Shown here one piece after another: positions 52,788 to 61,553 of a DNA stretch of 64,000 bases. Numbering within the stretch: position 1 is the first letter of the stretch; each line of letters opens with the position of its first letter. The DNA comes from CAWJFJ01 sp963800065 (GTDB lineage Bacteria; Actinomycetota; Acidimicrobiia; Acidimicrobiales; UBA8190). The position numbers and the translations under genes are program-made. The stretch lies in the NCBI GenBank assembly GCA_963800065.1, contig CAWCZO010000008.1, positions 372,001 through 436,000 of the forward strand, written 5' to 3'. Under the pieces are notes generated by a model, which worked only from the letters and a program-made list of their open reading frames with translations, had not been told where the DNA came from and ran no database searches.

Positions 52788-53617
52788 ACGGGAGGGCCGC
52801 CGCCGAGCGGTCCGGGGCGGGACCCGAGGAGCAGATCGGCGAGCGGATGAGGCGAGTGCGGCCGACCCTCGTGGTTCTGGCCCCCGTCGTCCTCCTGGTG
52901 GCGTTGGTCCCCCCGCTGTCCTCGGAGGCCAGACGGGTCGAGGCCTTCGAAGCTCTGCAGTTCGCCCTTCTGGCCGTCGCCGTCCCTGCCCTCGTGGCGC
53001 TGGGTGCCCCGTGGCACCTTCTGGGCCTGACGGCGCCGTCCACCGGCGCCGCTGATGCCGAAGGGGTGTCCATCGTCGACCGCCCGCTCGTCGCCGACCG
53101 GGTGGCGGCCGCCCGCCGCCGGCACCCCGAACCGTGGCGCGCCGTCGCCTGGCTGCTCGTCGAGATGGCCGCCGTGGTGGCGTGGCGTGTTCCCGTGAGC
53201 GTCGACGCCCTGGTCCGTCACGGCTGGTTGGCGGTGGTGGAGGCCGTCACCCTGGTGGCGGCGGGGACCGGACTGTGGCTCGAGCTGGTGACCTCGCCTC
53301 CGCTGACGCCGCGGCTGGCCCGCCCCCGGCGGATCGCTCTGGCCGCACTGGCCATGTGGACCATCTGGGTGACCGCCTACCTGGTGGGGCTGTCGCACGC
53401 TTCGGTGTACCGGGCCTTTCCCCACACCGCCGGCCACGGCCTCAGCGTGGCGGCCGATCAGGCCATCGCCACCTGGATCCTGTGGTTCATCTCTCTGTGC
53501 GCCTTCGTCCCGGTGATCTTCTCCAACCTCTTCGTCTGGCTGCGTGGCGACGATGACACCGATGAGGCGCTGTACCGGCTCCTGCGTGACGGAGGGCGTC
53601 CTACGTCGAGAGGTTGA
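52784..53617 (+). CDS. Second CtaG-like (Caa3-CtaG) membrane protein
   Basis: A 277-residue polytopic protein. SHASVYRAFPHTAGHGLSVAADQAIATWILWFI and VFSNLFVWL-like ends match the C-terminal half of CtaG (SLAPFADQQIGAAILWV in the first copy). The N-terminal His-rich helix of CtaG is replaced by a shorter segment without His, so copper binding is doubtful. GTG 52784 overlaps the small gene's stop. It overlaps the convergent gene end by 17 bases. Confidence 0.72.
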   Translation: MNGRAAAERSGAGPEEQIGERMRRVRPTLVVLAPVVLLVALVPPLSSEARRVEAFEALQFALLAVAVPALVALGAPWHLLGLTAPSTGAADAEGVSIVDRPLVADRVAAARRRHPEPWRAVAWLLVEMAAVVAWRVPVSVDALVRHGWLAVVEAVTLVAAGTGLWLELVTSPPLTPRLARPRRIALAALAMWTIWVTAYLVGLSHASVYRAFPHTAGHGLSVAADQAIATWILWFISLCAFVPVIFSNLFVWLRGDDDTDEALYRLLRDGGRPTSRG

Positions 53618-54242
53618 TTAGGGGGAGAGTGGCTCGCAACGACTTGTCGGCGGCGTGTATCTCGGCGGCCGCCTTCTGGCGGTCGGCCGTCATCAGGTGT
53701 TCGTAGTCGAGGAGCTGGGCCCGGGCTTTGGCGTTCGGGCCGTTCGTCAGGGCTTGGATGGTCTCGATCGCCCCGAGAGCATCGGACGTAGTCCAGACGG
53801 TGGCGGTGTTCAGTGCGTCGCCGACACGGTTCCCGGCGGTCCCGCCTGGGGACTCGATGTCCGACAGGTCGTAGATGGACTGGTCGGTGAGTGAGCAGGC
53901 ATCCTGGTCGTCGCGCAGCAGCCCCGGAATCTGCGCCCGGTGGGCGGCGGTCAAGACACCCGAGGTCTCGTCGGAGTAGAGCGTCAGCGCCTCGCCGACG
54001 GCGAAGACACAGGGGGCGACATCGGTGTTGATCTCACCTATGACCGTGGTCTCGGCCTGGATGTCGGTCGCCCGCGACGCTTGGGTGGGGAGGTCGCTGA
54101 CGACGGCGGCGGCCAGGACCACCACGACTCCGACGACGACGAGGAAGGTCCGACGGCGGTACCAGGGCGGTTGAGACGGGTCCGGTCCGGGAGTCACGGG
54201 GGAGGCGCCTTCGTCGGGCTCGGGGCCCGGTGCCGTCTTCAC
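53601..54242 (-). CDS. Membrane-anchored extracytoplasmic protein of unknown function
   Basis: A 213-residue protein with a proline-rich cytoplasmic start, one TM helix (TFLVVVGVVVVLAAAVV, about 33-49) and a helical extracytoplasmic domain with two Cys (Cys78, Cys115 region) that could pair. No family is recognised. GTG 54242 overlaps the stop of the SCO1 gene upstream, so the two are one operon; a scaffold or redox role in oxidase assembly is a guess. Confidence 0.7.
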   Translation of the reverse strand: MKTAPGPEPDEGASPVTPGPDPSQPPWYRRRTFLVVVGVVVVLAAAVVSDLPTQASRATDIQAETTVIGEINTDVAPCVFAVGEALTLYSDETSGVLTAAHRAQIPGLLRDDQDACSLTDQSIYDLSDIESPGGTAGNRVGDALNTATVWTTSDALGAIETIQALTNGPNAKARAQLLDYEHLMTADRQKAAAEIHAADKSLRATLPLINLST

Positions 54243-55114
54243 GGAGCGCTCCCCAGGAGACGGCGGGAGTACGTGGCGATGCCCTGGCCCCAGCGGGTGA
54301 TGTCGGCGGGGGAGAGGCTGAAGGCTCCTGACGCGTTCTCGTCGGCGAACGGTGTGGCCCGATAGCGCAGACGCCCGGCGGGGTCGATGAAGTACATGAG
54401 GTCGTTGTGGGCGACGATCCCCGTGGTGGGGGAGACGGTGATCGAAACGCCGTAGGCCTTCCAGACGGTGTTCAGATTACCCAGGCTGGAGGTCAGGAAG
54501 TGCCAGTTCGAGAGGGCTCCGAGGCCCGTGCGCGCCGCCGCCGCCGACGCCGGGGCGGCGGAGAGCGCCACCGGGTCGGTGTTCACCGTCATGAAGACGA
54601 CGTGCGCCGCCTGGGGGCCGAGGTCACGGTCGGCCCGGAGGAGCACGGCCGCCATGACGGGACAGATGTCCTGGCACGGGGAGTCGAAGAAAGTCAGGAC
54701 GACGACATCCCCGTGCTCGTCGGCCAGTGACAGGGACTGACCGGACTGGTCGACGAGCGAGATGGCCGGCGCCCGGGCCCCGTCCATGTCGGCGATCCCC
54801 ATGAAGGCCGGCAGCGCCGCGCCCACCTCGGGCGTGGAGGACGGCGACGGGGGCGGGGCGATCACGGCCGATCCGGAGGTCACCGGCCTCGGTACCGTCG
54901 TCGCTGTCGTGGCGACGGCACCAGGGTTGAGGCCGACACTCGACAGCAGGTGCTCGCCCAGGGCGCCCCCCAGGCCCAGTACGGCGAAGACGGCCAGGAG
55001 AACGAGGGCGAAGTTGCGCGGCACCTTGGGCTCCGAGCGGCGGAAGGCGGCGGCACGCTCGGACTCCGAGAGGGTCGCCCCCGCCGGTGGCTGTCCGGTC
55101 ACCTCGGCTCCCAC
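54239..55114 (-). CDS. SCO1/SenC copper chaperone (second copy)
   Basis: A 291-residue protein with one N-terminal TM helix (about 35-53), a proline/serine linker and a thioredoxin-fold SCO domain. Copper ligands Cys147 and Cys151 in CQDIC and His236 in VAHNDLMYFI are all present. It would insert copper into the CuA site outside the membrane. The first SCO domain of the window is fused to a membrane domain at 44184. GTG 55114 is the only good start. Confidence 0.9.
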   Translation of the reverse strand: MGAEVTGQPPAGATLSESERAAAFRRSEPKVPRNFALVLLAVFAVLGLGGALGEHLLSSVGLNPGAVATTATTVPRPVTSGSAVIAPPPSPSSTPEVGAALPAFMGIADMDGARAPAISLVDQSGQSLSLADEHGDVVVLTFFDSPCQDICPVMAAVLLRADRDLGPQAAHVVFMTVNTDPVALSAAPASAAAARTGLGALSNWHFLTSSLGNLNTVWKAYGVSITVSPTTGIVAHNDLMYFIDPAGRLRYRATPFADENASGAFSLSPADITRWGQGIATYSRRLLGSAP

Positions 55115-55162
55115 GGTGATGAACGCTCTCCGGCCCCCAACCGGTTCGTCACAGCGGTGAGG

Positions 55163-56137
55163 CTACCCCTCGACGATCGTCCGTGCCGGGCCTGGAGGCT
55201 CGTCCGGAGGTGTCACCTCCATGATCATCATCAGGTACCCGAAGCCGGCCATCACCGTTCCGGCCAGCATGAGCCCCACGCCGAGCAGCCTGGTGGGGCG
55301 GGCCACCGTGGCCACGCCCCCGCCGGCGGCGATCAGCACCCCCACACATCCGACGGTCGACCCCAGGCGGGCGACACGGCGCGCCCGCCGGGCGGCGACG
55401 AAGAGGGCCACGGCACCGAGTCCCAGGACGGCGCCGAGGGCGGCGTGGACGAGGTAGAGGAGGTGCCCGCGGGCCGGCAGCCAGGTGGCCGATCGGTCGT
55501 AGGGGACGACGACGAGGGTCCCGATGCCGAGGGCGAGCTCCGAACCCACCAGGCTTCCCATGGCGATGCCGGCCCGACGGGCGACCTGCGGCGAGAGGCC
55601 CGGTTCCGGTGGGGGGGCGTTCGGGGGAGGTCCCGGCGCCGGAGGCGCCCGGTAGGGGCGCTCGGGCGCCGTCCCGGGCGGGCGCACCGGCGCCAGGCGG
55701 ACGAGGACGTTGTAGGCGACGAGGGCGACGCCCAGGTGCATGACCATGAGGACGCCCACGGCCCGGGGCGGCTGCCCCTCGGCCAGGATCCACAGGTCGG
55801 GGAGCCAGAGGACCAGGGTCACCACCACGGCCAGCCGCAGGAAGAGCCGGCGGGGGGCCGAGCTGATGCGGACCGTCACCGGCCACGCCAGACAAGCGGC
55901 CAGGACCCCGATGACCGTCAGCTCGCCGTAGTCGGAGAAGCGAAAATGGGCGTAGCCCCTGGTGGAGGGAAACAGCCTGGTGCCCACGGCCACCATCAGG
56001 GCGTCGACGGCCAGGGACCCGGCCACCGCGGCGAGGACCGCCCCCGCCATTCTCCCGACGGCGGCCGGGCGGTGGGCCGGATTCCGGTCGAGGCGTGCCG
56101 CCGACAGAGCGCGCTCTGTCCAGGGCAGCTCCGGCAT
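55163..56137 (-). CDS. Polytopic membrane protein with proline-rich loop, unknown function
   Basis: A 324-residue protein with about eight hydrophobic helices split by a proline-rich loop (around residues 150-185) that is low in complexity. HLGVALVAYNVLVRLAP and GHLLYLVHAALGAVLGLGAVALFVA contain His in the membrane. No family is recognised. ATG 56137 has GAGGAG upstream. The gene lies 48 bases upstream of the SCO1 start on the same strand, so probably in the same operon. Confidence 0.72.
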   Translation of the reverse strand: MPELPWTERALSAARLDRNPAHRPAAVGRMAGAVLAAVAGSLAVDALMVAVGTRLFPSTRGYAHFRFSDYGELTVIGVLAACLAWPVTVRISSAPRRLFLRLAVVVTLVLWLPDLWILAEGQPPRAVGVLMVMHLGVALVAYNVLVRLAPVRPPGTAPERPYRAPPAPGPPPNAPPPEPGLSPQVARRAGIAMGSLVGSELALGIGTLVVVPYDRSATWLPARGHLLYLVHAALGAVLGLGAVALFVAARRARRVARLGSTVGCVGVLIAAGGGVATVARPTRLLGVGLMLAGTVMAGFGYLMMIMEVTPPDEPPGPARTIVEG

Positions 56138-56203
56138 GGGTGGCTCCTCGCTCGACGACTCGACGGTGTCCCGCCAGCATCCCAGACGCCGGCCCCGGTG
56201 CCC

Positions 56204-56518
56204 ATGGCGCCTTCCCCCCTGCTGCATACACTTCTCGGCGTGCGGCAGCGCTGGTTCTCCCGCAGGGCACTGCTCCTTCACCTGACGGTGGCGCTGATCG
56301 CCCCGGCGTGCCTCGTCGCCGCCTGGTGGCAGGCGACCAGGGCTCTGGCCGGAAACGGGCTCAGCTGGTTCTACTCGGTCGAATGGCCGGTGTTCGCCGT
56401 GCTCGCCGTCGTCGCCTGGTGGCACCTCATCCACGAGGACCCCGAGGCCTACAGAGCCCGCAAGCAGCGGCCGCCCGAGTGGGACGACATCGAAACCGGG
56501 TCCGGACCGCAGACGTGA
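56204..56518 (+). CDS. Small two-helix membrane protein
   Basis: A 104-residue protein with two TM helices (ALLLHLTVALIAPACLVAAWW and FYSVEWPVFAVLAVVAWWHLI) and a charged C-terminus. The pattern LLHLTVALIAPACLVAAWWQATRALAGN is typical of small proteins next to actinobacterial heme-copper oxidases. ATG 56204 was chosen as the first in-frame ATG; GTG 56198 is possible. Divergent from the gene at 56137. Confidence 0.68.
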   Translation: MAPSPLLHTLLGVRQRWFSRRALLLHLTVALIAPACLVAAWWQATRALAGNGLSWFYSVEWPVFAVLAVVAWWHLIHEDPEAYRARKQRPPEWDDIETGSGPQT

Positions 56519-56536
56519 CGGACGGAGACTCTCCCC

Positions 56537-57673
56537 ATGGATCAGTTCCTCTTTGTGGTCGGTGTCCTGGTCGTGCTCCTCACCGGGGCCAGCATTCTGT
56601 TCACGATGGTCCTCCCCCGACGTCCCCGGGGTTTCGAACGCATCTCACTCCTCGTCAACCGGGCCGTCCGCCTGGCCTTCCTGGCGGCCACGCGGTTCGT
56701 CGCCGACTACGAGACCAAGGACGCCCTGCTGGCCCCGGTGGGGCCCGTGGCCCTGGTGGCCCAGCTCCTGTTCTGGGCGGCATGCTTCATCGTCGGGTTC
56801 GCTCTCATGTTGGTGGCGACGACGCACGACGTCGCCGACGCCTCGCTCCAGGCGACGGGGGCGCTGTTCAGCGTGGGGTCGGTCCACGTGGGTGGCGTCC
56901 AGAATCCGGCCGTCGACGTCACGGCCGGGGCCGTCTGGGCCGTGGTGGTCGCCCTGCAGATCGCCTACCTTCCCGCTCTCTACAGCGCCTTTAACAAGCG
57001 TGAGGGTCTGGTGGCGATGCTCGAGAGCCGGGCCGGAGTCCCCGCATGGGGACCCGAGGTCCTGGCCCGGCACCAGCTCGTCGGTATCACCGACGCCCTG
57101 CCCGGTTTCTACGCCGACTGGGAGGTGTGGGCCGCCGACCTGGCCGAGAGTCACACCACGTATCCCGTGCTGCTGCTCTTCCGGTCACCCGAGCCCTGGT
57201 TCTCCTGGCTCGTCGGTCTGATCGCCGTCCTCGACGGCGCCGCCATGCACCTGGCGCTCTCCCCCAGCACGGCCTCCTCCCAGGCGCGGCTGTGCCTCCG
57301 GATGGGCATGACGGCGCTCAACCGCATCGCCCGGACGTTGGGGTGGGAGGTGGATCCCGACCCGAACCCCGACGGTCCCATCGATCTGACCTACGAGGAA
57401 TTCGCCCGAGCCGTCGACATGCTCGACGAGACGGGGTTTCCCATGGAGCGGACGGCGCAGGAGGCGTGGCCCGACTTCCGCGGTTGGAGGGTCAACTACG
57501 AGACGGTCGCCTACCGGCTGTCGGACCGCATGACGGCCCCGCCGGCGCCGTGGTCGGGCAACCGCCGGCACCTCCGACCGCAAACGGTCGCCCCCCGACG
57601 ACCCCCGCAGCGCGCTCCCGGCGGGCGTTCGTTCGAGGCACCGTCGCGCCCCGACCCGCAGCGACCGACCTGA
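56537..57673 (+). CDS. Membrane protein of unknown function with ion-channel-like layout
   Basis: A 378-residue protein with one N-terminal helix (5-25), two central helices (about 70-95 and 128-150) that flank a short re-entrant-like segment (SLQATGALFSVGSVHVGG), and a hydrophobic hairpin near 220-245. This order resembles two-helix cation channels, but there is no TVGYG filter. The C-terminal 100 residues are polar and end in a proline-rich tail. No family is recognised. It begins 18 bases after the preceding small gene. Confidence 0.68.
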   Translation: MDQFLFVVGVLVVLLTGASILFTMVLPRRPRGFERISLLVNRAVRLAFLAATRFVADYETKDALLAPVGPVALVAQLLFWAACFIVGFALMLVATTHDVADASLQATGALFSVGSVHVGGVQNPAVDVTAGAVWAVVVALQIAYLPALYSAFNKREGLVAMLESRAGVPAWGPEVLARHQLVGITDALPGFYADWEVWAADLAESHTTYPVLLLFRSPEPWFSWLVGLIAVLDGAAMHLALSPSTASSQARLCLRMGMTALNRIARTLGWEVDPDPNPDGPIDLTYEEFARAVDMLDETGFPMERTAQEAWPDFRGWRVNYETVAYRLSDRMTAPPAPWSGNRRHLRPQTVAPRRPPQRAPGGRSFEAPSRPDPQRPT

Positions 57674-57679
57674 CGCCCG

Positions 57680-58369
57680 TCAACGTGGTGCGCCCTCCTT
57701 GACCACGGCCCCGTCGCGCATCTCCACGATGCGGTGGGCATGGGCGGCGACGTCCGGCGCGTGCGTCACCATGACGATGGTCATACCCTCGCCCTCGAGC
57801 TGTCCGAGGAGATCCAGAAAACGCGCCGTCGAGGCCGAGTCGAGGCTGCCCGTGGGCTCGTCGGCCAGAAGGATCTTGGGCTCGTTGGCCAGGGCGCGTG
57901 CGATGGCCACTCTCTGTCGTTCACCGCCCGAGAGCTCGGTGGGGAGGCGGTTCTCGCAGCCGCTCAGGTCGACCTCGGCCAGGAGCTCGAGGGCACGGGC
58001 CCGACGCTCGTGGGCGGACCACCGGCTGCCGAACATGGGGAGCTCGACGTTGGAGATGGTCGAGAGCTGGGGTAGGAGATTGTGGAGCTGGAAGACGAGC
58101 CCCACCTCGTGTCGTCGGTACTCACTGAGGTCGCGGATGTGGGCGAGGTCGTGGCCGGCCACCGTCACCGACCCCGAGGTGGGGGTGTCGATGGCGGCCA
58201 GGATGTTGAGCAGTGTCGACTTCCCGCAACCGGACGGGCCGGTGATGGCCACCATCTCCCCGTAGCGGATCTCGAGATCGACGCCGGCCAGGGCGGTGAC
58301 ACCTCCCGGAAAGATCCGGGTCACCCCCTTCACGTCGATGGCCAGCTGGCCGTCGGGGGGATCACTCAT
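57680..58369 (-). CDS. ABC transporter ATP-binding protein, MacB/LolD type
   Basis: A 229-residue ATPase: Walker A GPSGCGKST, Q-loop VFQLHNLLPQL, signature LSGGERQRV, Walker B ILLADEPTGSLD and switch His in VTHAPD. The long FQ-LLPQLS segment is typical of the MacB/LolD/FtsE group. Its start overlaps the permease stop by 8 bases; it works with that FtsX-like permease. Confidence 0.92.
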   Translation of the reverse strand: MSDPPDGQLAIDVKGVTRIFPGGVTALAGVDLEIRYGEMVAITGPSGCGKSTLLNILAAIDTPTSGSVTVAGHDLAHIRDLSEYRRHEVGLVFQLHNLLPQLSTISNVELPMFGSRWSAHERRARALELLAEVDLSGCENRLPTELSGGERQRVAIARALANEPKILLADEPTGSLDSASTARFLDLLGQLEGEGMTIVMVTHAPDVAAHAHRIVEMRDGAVVKEGAPR

Positions 58370-59480
58370 AGCTGAGCGCCTTGAGCGGCGAGAGCAGGGC
58401 GGCCCGTGTCGTCGGGTAGAGCGCGCCGATCAACGTCATGCCGAGGGCGGTGTAGAGGGCCCGCCAGAAGACGTCCTCGGTGAAATTGGGGTGGAGCACA
58501 CCCCGGAGCGCCGGCAGATGGGCCAGGACGGCGGCCACGGCGAAGGAGAGGACGACACCGAGGGCCGCGCCGACGAGGGCCAGGAGAAGGCTCTCCCCCA
58601 GGAGCAGGGCCACCATGCGGCGACGGGTCCACCCCACGGCCCTCATGAGACCGAACTCGTGGGTCCGCTCGAAGAGGGACAGGAGCATGGTGTTGCCCAC
58701 GATGACCGCCCCGATGAGGATGGCCAGGACGGTGCTGCCGTTCACGGCGGCCTGCAGGTAGATCAGGTCCCGGTCGGCCCTCCCGAACTGGGCCGCGGTG
58801 CGGATGGTGGTCAGCTCGGGTTGAGCGAAGTCGACGCGACGGGCCACGGCGGCGACGGATGCCCCGTGGTTCACCTTGACGAAGGCCAGCGTGACGATCC
58901 CCGGCACCCGGTTGTACCCCTGGATGGCCGGGAGCGGGAACATGGCCCCGGCGTCACCGAAGGCGTTTCCCGTCGAGTAGATGCCCGTCACCGTGTTCCA
59001 GGTTCCGTTGGCCTGGAACCGATCGCCGACGTGCAGCCCGAGGTTCGCCGCCGCCCTCCAGCCCAGCATCACCTCGTGTGCCGCCGTCGCCGTGTACGGG
59101 CTCCCGGCCAGCACCTTGACACCGAAGGGGGCCAGATCACCGGGACTGATCCCGATCTCGATGAAGACGGGATTCTCGGCGTTGATCTTCTGTATCTCGA
59201 CCAGTACGCCGACGGCACTGGCCACCCCCGGTGTGCGCCGGAGGCGAGCCAGCTCGGTGGTGTCGATGGTGCTGGACAGAGTGTCCGACACGTCCTTCTG
59301 GACCACGGTGAAGTCGGCGCTCCCCACCGAGATGATGGCGGCGGCCGACTGCTCGAGGCCGCTGCTCGTCACCCCGAGCGTCACCACGGTCATGACGGCG
59401 AAGGCCACGGCGAAGGTCAGGCCGATGGAGCGGGCCTTCTTGGACCAGACGTTACGGGTGATGAGATAGAGGAAGCTCAC
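58362..59480 (-). CDS. FtsX/MacB-type ABC permease
   Basis: A 372-residue protein with the four-helix FtsX layout: one helix near 15-40, a large extracytoplasmic MacB-like domain (about 45-245) and three C-terminal helices with SLFERTHEFGLMRAVGWTRRRMVALLLGESLLLAL, the conserved coupling region. It is a mechanotransmission-type or lipoprotein/peptide exporter; the substrate is unknown. Confidence 0.9.
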   Translation of the reverse strand: MSFLYLITRNVWSKKARSIGLTFAVAFAVMTVVTLGVTSSGLEQSAAAIISVGSADFTVVQKDVSDTLSSTIDTTELARLRRTPGVASAVGVLVEIQKINAENPVFIEIGISPGDLAPFGVKVLAGSPYTATAAHEVMLGWRAAANLGLHVGDRFQANGTWNTVTGIYSTGNAFGDAGAMFPLPAIQGYNRVPGIVTLAFVKVNHGASVAAVARRVDFAQPELTTIRTAAQFGRADRDLIYLQAAVNGSTVLAILIGAVIVGNTMLLSLFERTHEFGLMRAVGWTRRRMVALLLGESLLLALVGAALGVVLSFAVAAVLAHLPALRGVLHPNFTEDVFWRALYTALGMTLIGALYPTTRAALLSPLKALSYE

Positions 59481-59636
59481 GGGAACGCCGCCCCGGTGAG
59501 ACGGCCCGGGGGCTGGTCCGTGCCCACCACCGCCGGAGTCATGGTTCGCCTCATGGGTTGCATCCTCCCCGGATCGGCCGACCCCCGCCAGGGCCCTTGG
59601 TCACCTGCTCGGGCCCTGGTCAGGGCTCCGGGCACG

Positions 59637-60776
59637 CTAGGCCCGGCCCCGGGACCTGAGCATGGAGAGCTGGACGAAACGGGCGATGTCGCTGGGCGAC
59701 ACGATGCCGATCAAGCGGCCCGAGCCGTCGAGCACCAGTGCCCGGCCGTCGGTGGACGCTTGCATGCGCCCGAGGAGGTCGGGGATCGGCTCGCCCGGTG
59801 ACCCGGCGGGGACGTCGGGGAGGGGGCAGGCGGTGTCGATCAAGCGGGTGGTGGGGCGGGCGGCGAAAGGGACGTGGCGGATCCGGCTCATGGTGGTCAG
59901 ACCCTCGAGGCGTCCGGTCGGGCCGACCAACGGGTACGAGCTGAACCGGTAGCGGTGAAGGTGATTGTCGAGCAGGTCCGCCACCGTCATGTCGGCGGCG
60001 AACGTGGTCGGGTCCGGGGTCATGATGTCGCGGACATGGACGTCGGCCAGGGAGGACCGCATGACGGCGGCGTTCTCCTCGCCCCGGGCCGCCGTCAGGA
60101 GGAACCAGCCCAGGAAGACGAACCACAGCCCGATGAGACCGACCTCCAGGAACTCGAGGACGCCGAGGACGATCAGGAGGTACCCGAAGGCCTGGCCCGT
60201 GCGTGCCGCCGTGGTGGCGGCCCGGAGCCGGTCGCCGCCGCGCCGCCACAGGATGGAGCGCAGCACCCGACCACCGTCGAGCGGTGCGGCCGGGAGCAGG
60301 TTGAACCCGGCCAGGAGGACGTTGATCCACGCCAGCCACCCGAGAGCCCCCTGCAACACGGCGGCGCCCCCGACGGCTCCGTGGAGCAGGAGGCCGCCGG
60401 CACCGAAGACGCCGGCGAACCCCAGGCTGGTGATCGGTCCGACCACGGCGATGCGGAAGTCGGCCCCCGGCGTCAGCGCCTCACTTTCGAGCTCGGACAC
60501 TCCACCGAACAGCCAGAGCGTGATGCGCCGGACGCCGATGCCGTTGCGCCTGGCCACGACGGCGTGCGACACCTCGTGGGCGAGCAGGGAGGCGAAGAAG
60601 AGGATCGTGGTGGCGGTTCCCGCCACCCAGTAGATCGCCGTCGCCTCGTGTGGGTGCTCGGTGGGCAGGACGAGGACGGCCAACTCCCAGGTCAGGAGCC
60701 AGAAGATGACCAGGATGCTCCAGTTGATGCCGACGGGGACGCCGGCGATCCTGCCTAGTCGGATGTTCTGGTCCAT
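59637..60776 (-). CDS. Site-2 protease (M50) with C-terminal CBS domain pair
   Basis: A 379-residue intramembrane metalloprotease. HEVSH (67-71) with the third zinc ligand in LLPAAPLDGGRV (Asp about 167) are the active site. About six TM helices precede a tandem CBS pair (about 245-370: VRDIMTPDPTTFAAD, RALVLDGSGRLIGIVSPSDIARF). CBS domains bind nucleotides and may gate the protease. This is the group III-like S2P architecture of actinobacteria. No anti-sigma factor substrate is near. Confidence 0.92.
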   Translation of the reverse strand: MDQNIRLGRIAGVPVGINWSILVIFWLLTWELAVLVLPTEHPHEATAIYWVAGTATTILFFASLLAHEVSHAVVARRNGIGVRRITLWLFGGVSELESEALTPGADFRIAVVGPITSLGFAGVFGAGGLLLHGAVGGAAVLQGALGWLAWINVLLAGFNLLPAAPLDGGRVLRSILWRRGGDRLRAATTAARTGQAFGYLLIVLGVLEFLEVGLIGLWFVFLGWFLLTAARGEENAAVMRSSLADVHVRDIMTPDPTTFAADMTVADLLDNHLHRYRFSSYPLVGPTGRLEGLTTMSRIRHVPFAARPTTRLIDTACPLPDVPAGSPGEPIPDLLGRMQASTDGRALVLDGSGRLIGIVSPSDIARFVQLSMLRSRGRA

Positions 60777-60800
60777 GTCCCGTCCTCCGTCCTCGCCGTC

Positions 60801-61553
60801 CTAGGCGAGACCCCGCGACTCCTCGACCCGGTGCTTCCAGACGATGGCGAAGGCGAGCACGACGGCGTAGGTGGCCAGCACCAGGGCGTCCTGCATCCCG
60901 AGTCCCCGGCCGTCCAGGAGGGCCAGCCCGATCGACGTCTGGTGGAAGCTCGGGAGGATCCGGGCCGCCGTCTGCAGAGCATGGGGCATGTGGCTCACCG
61001 GGTTGAAGAGGCCTCCGAAGTAGCCGAGAAGGAACATGAGAGCCGTCACGACCGGATACGCCGTCTCGGCCGTGACCATGAAGCCGACGAAGATCCCGAG
61101 GACGGCAAAGGGCAGGGCGGTCACCCACAGCAACGCCGTGAGTTCGCACCATGTGACGAGACCGAGGTGAACCCCTCCGAAGGCCATGCCCACCACTTCC
61201 ACCAGGGCCACCACGGGGAGCACCACCAGCATGCTGGCCGTCACCTTGGTGGCCACGTACGACCACGCCGGAATGGGGGTGATCCGCAGCTGGCGGGCCC
61301 AGCCCGAGGCCCGCTCGGTGGACAGTCGGCTCCCGCCGGCGTTGAGGGCGGAGACCAGGGCCCCGAAGGAGCACATGGACACCATGAGGTAGACGCGCCA
61401 GGGCACGGCGCCGTCGACGATCTTTCCGGCGCTCTCGTCGCGGAGGAAGAGCATGTAGAAGATCACCGGGAAGCCCACCGTGATGGCCAGGAACTTCCAG
61501 CTGCCGAGCAACCGGGCCACCTCGAAGCGGGCGAACGCCGTCAACCCTCTCAC
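60801..61553 (-). CDS. ABC-2 type transporter permease
   Basis: A 250-residue protein with six TM helices of the ABC2_membrane family: RFEVARLLGSWKFLAITVGFPVIFYML at the start and ERASGWARQLRITPIPAW in the cytoplasmic loop. Its start overlaps the ATPase stop (GTGA). It is probably an exporter of drugs or lipids. Confidence 0.9.
   Translation of the reverse strand: MRGLTAFARFEVARLLGSWKFLAITVGFPVIFYMLFLRDESAGKIVDGAVPWRVYLMVSMCSFGALVSALNAGGSRLSTERASGWARQLRITPIPAWSYVATKVTASMLVVLPVVALVEVVGMAFGGVHLGLVTWCELTALLWVTALPFAVLGIFVGFMVTAETAYPVVTALMFLLGYFGGLFNPVSHMPHALQTAARILPSFHQTSIGLALLDGRGLGMQDALVLATYAVVLAFAIVWKHRVEESRGLA

Noticed and set aside
55149..56270. A 373-codon frame overlapping the membrane gene at 55163 on the same strand
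   Set aside because: Arginine- and proline-rich translation with no domain; the other frame has eight membrane helices and a proper start.
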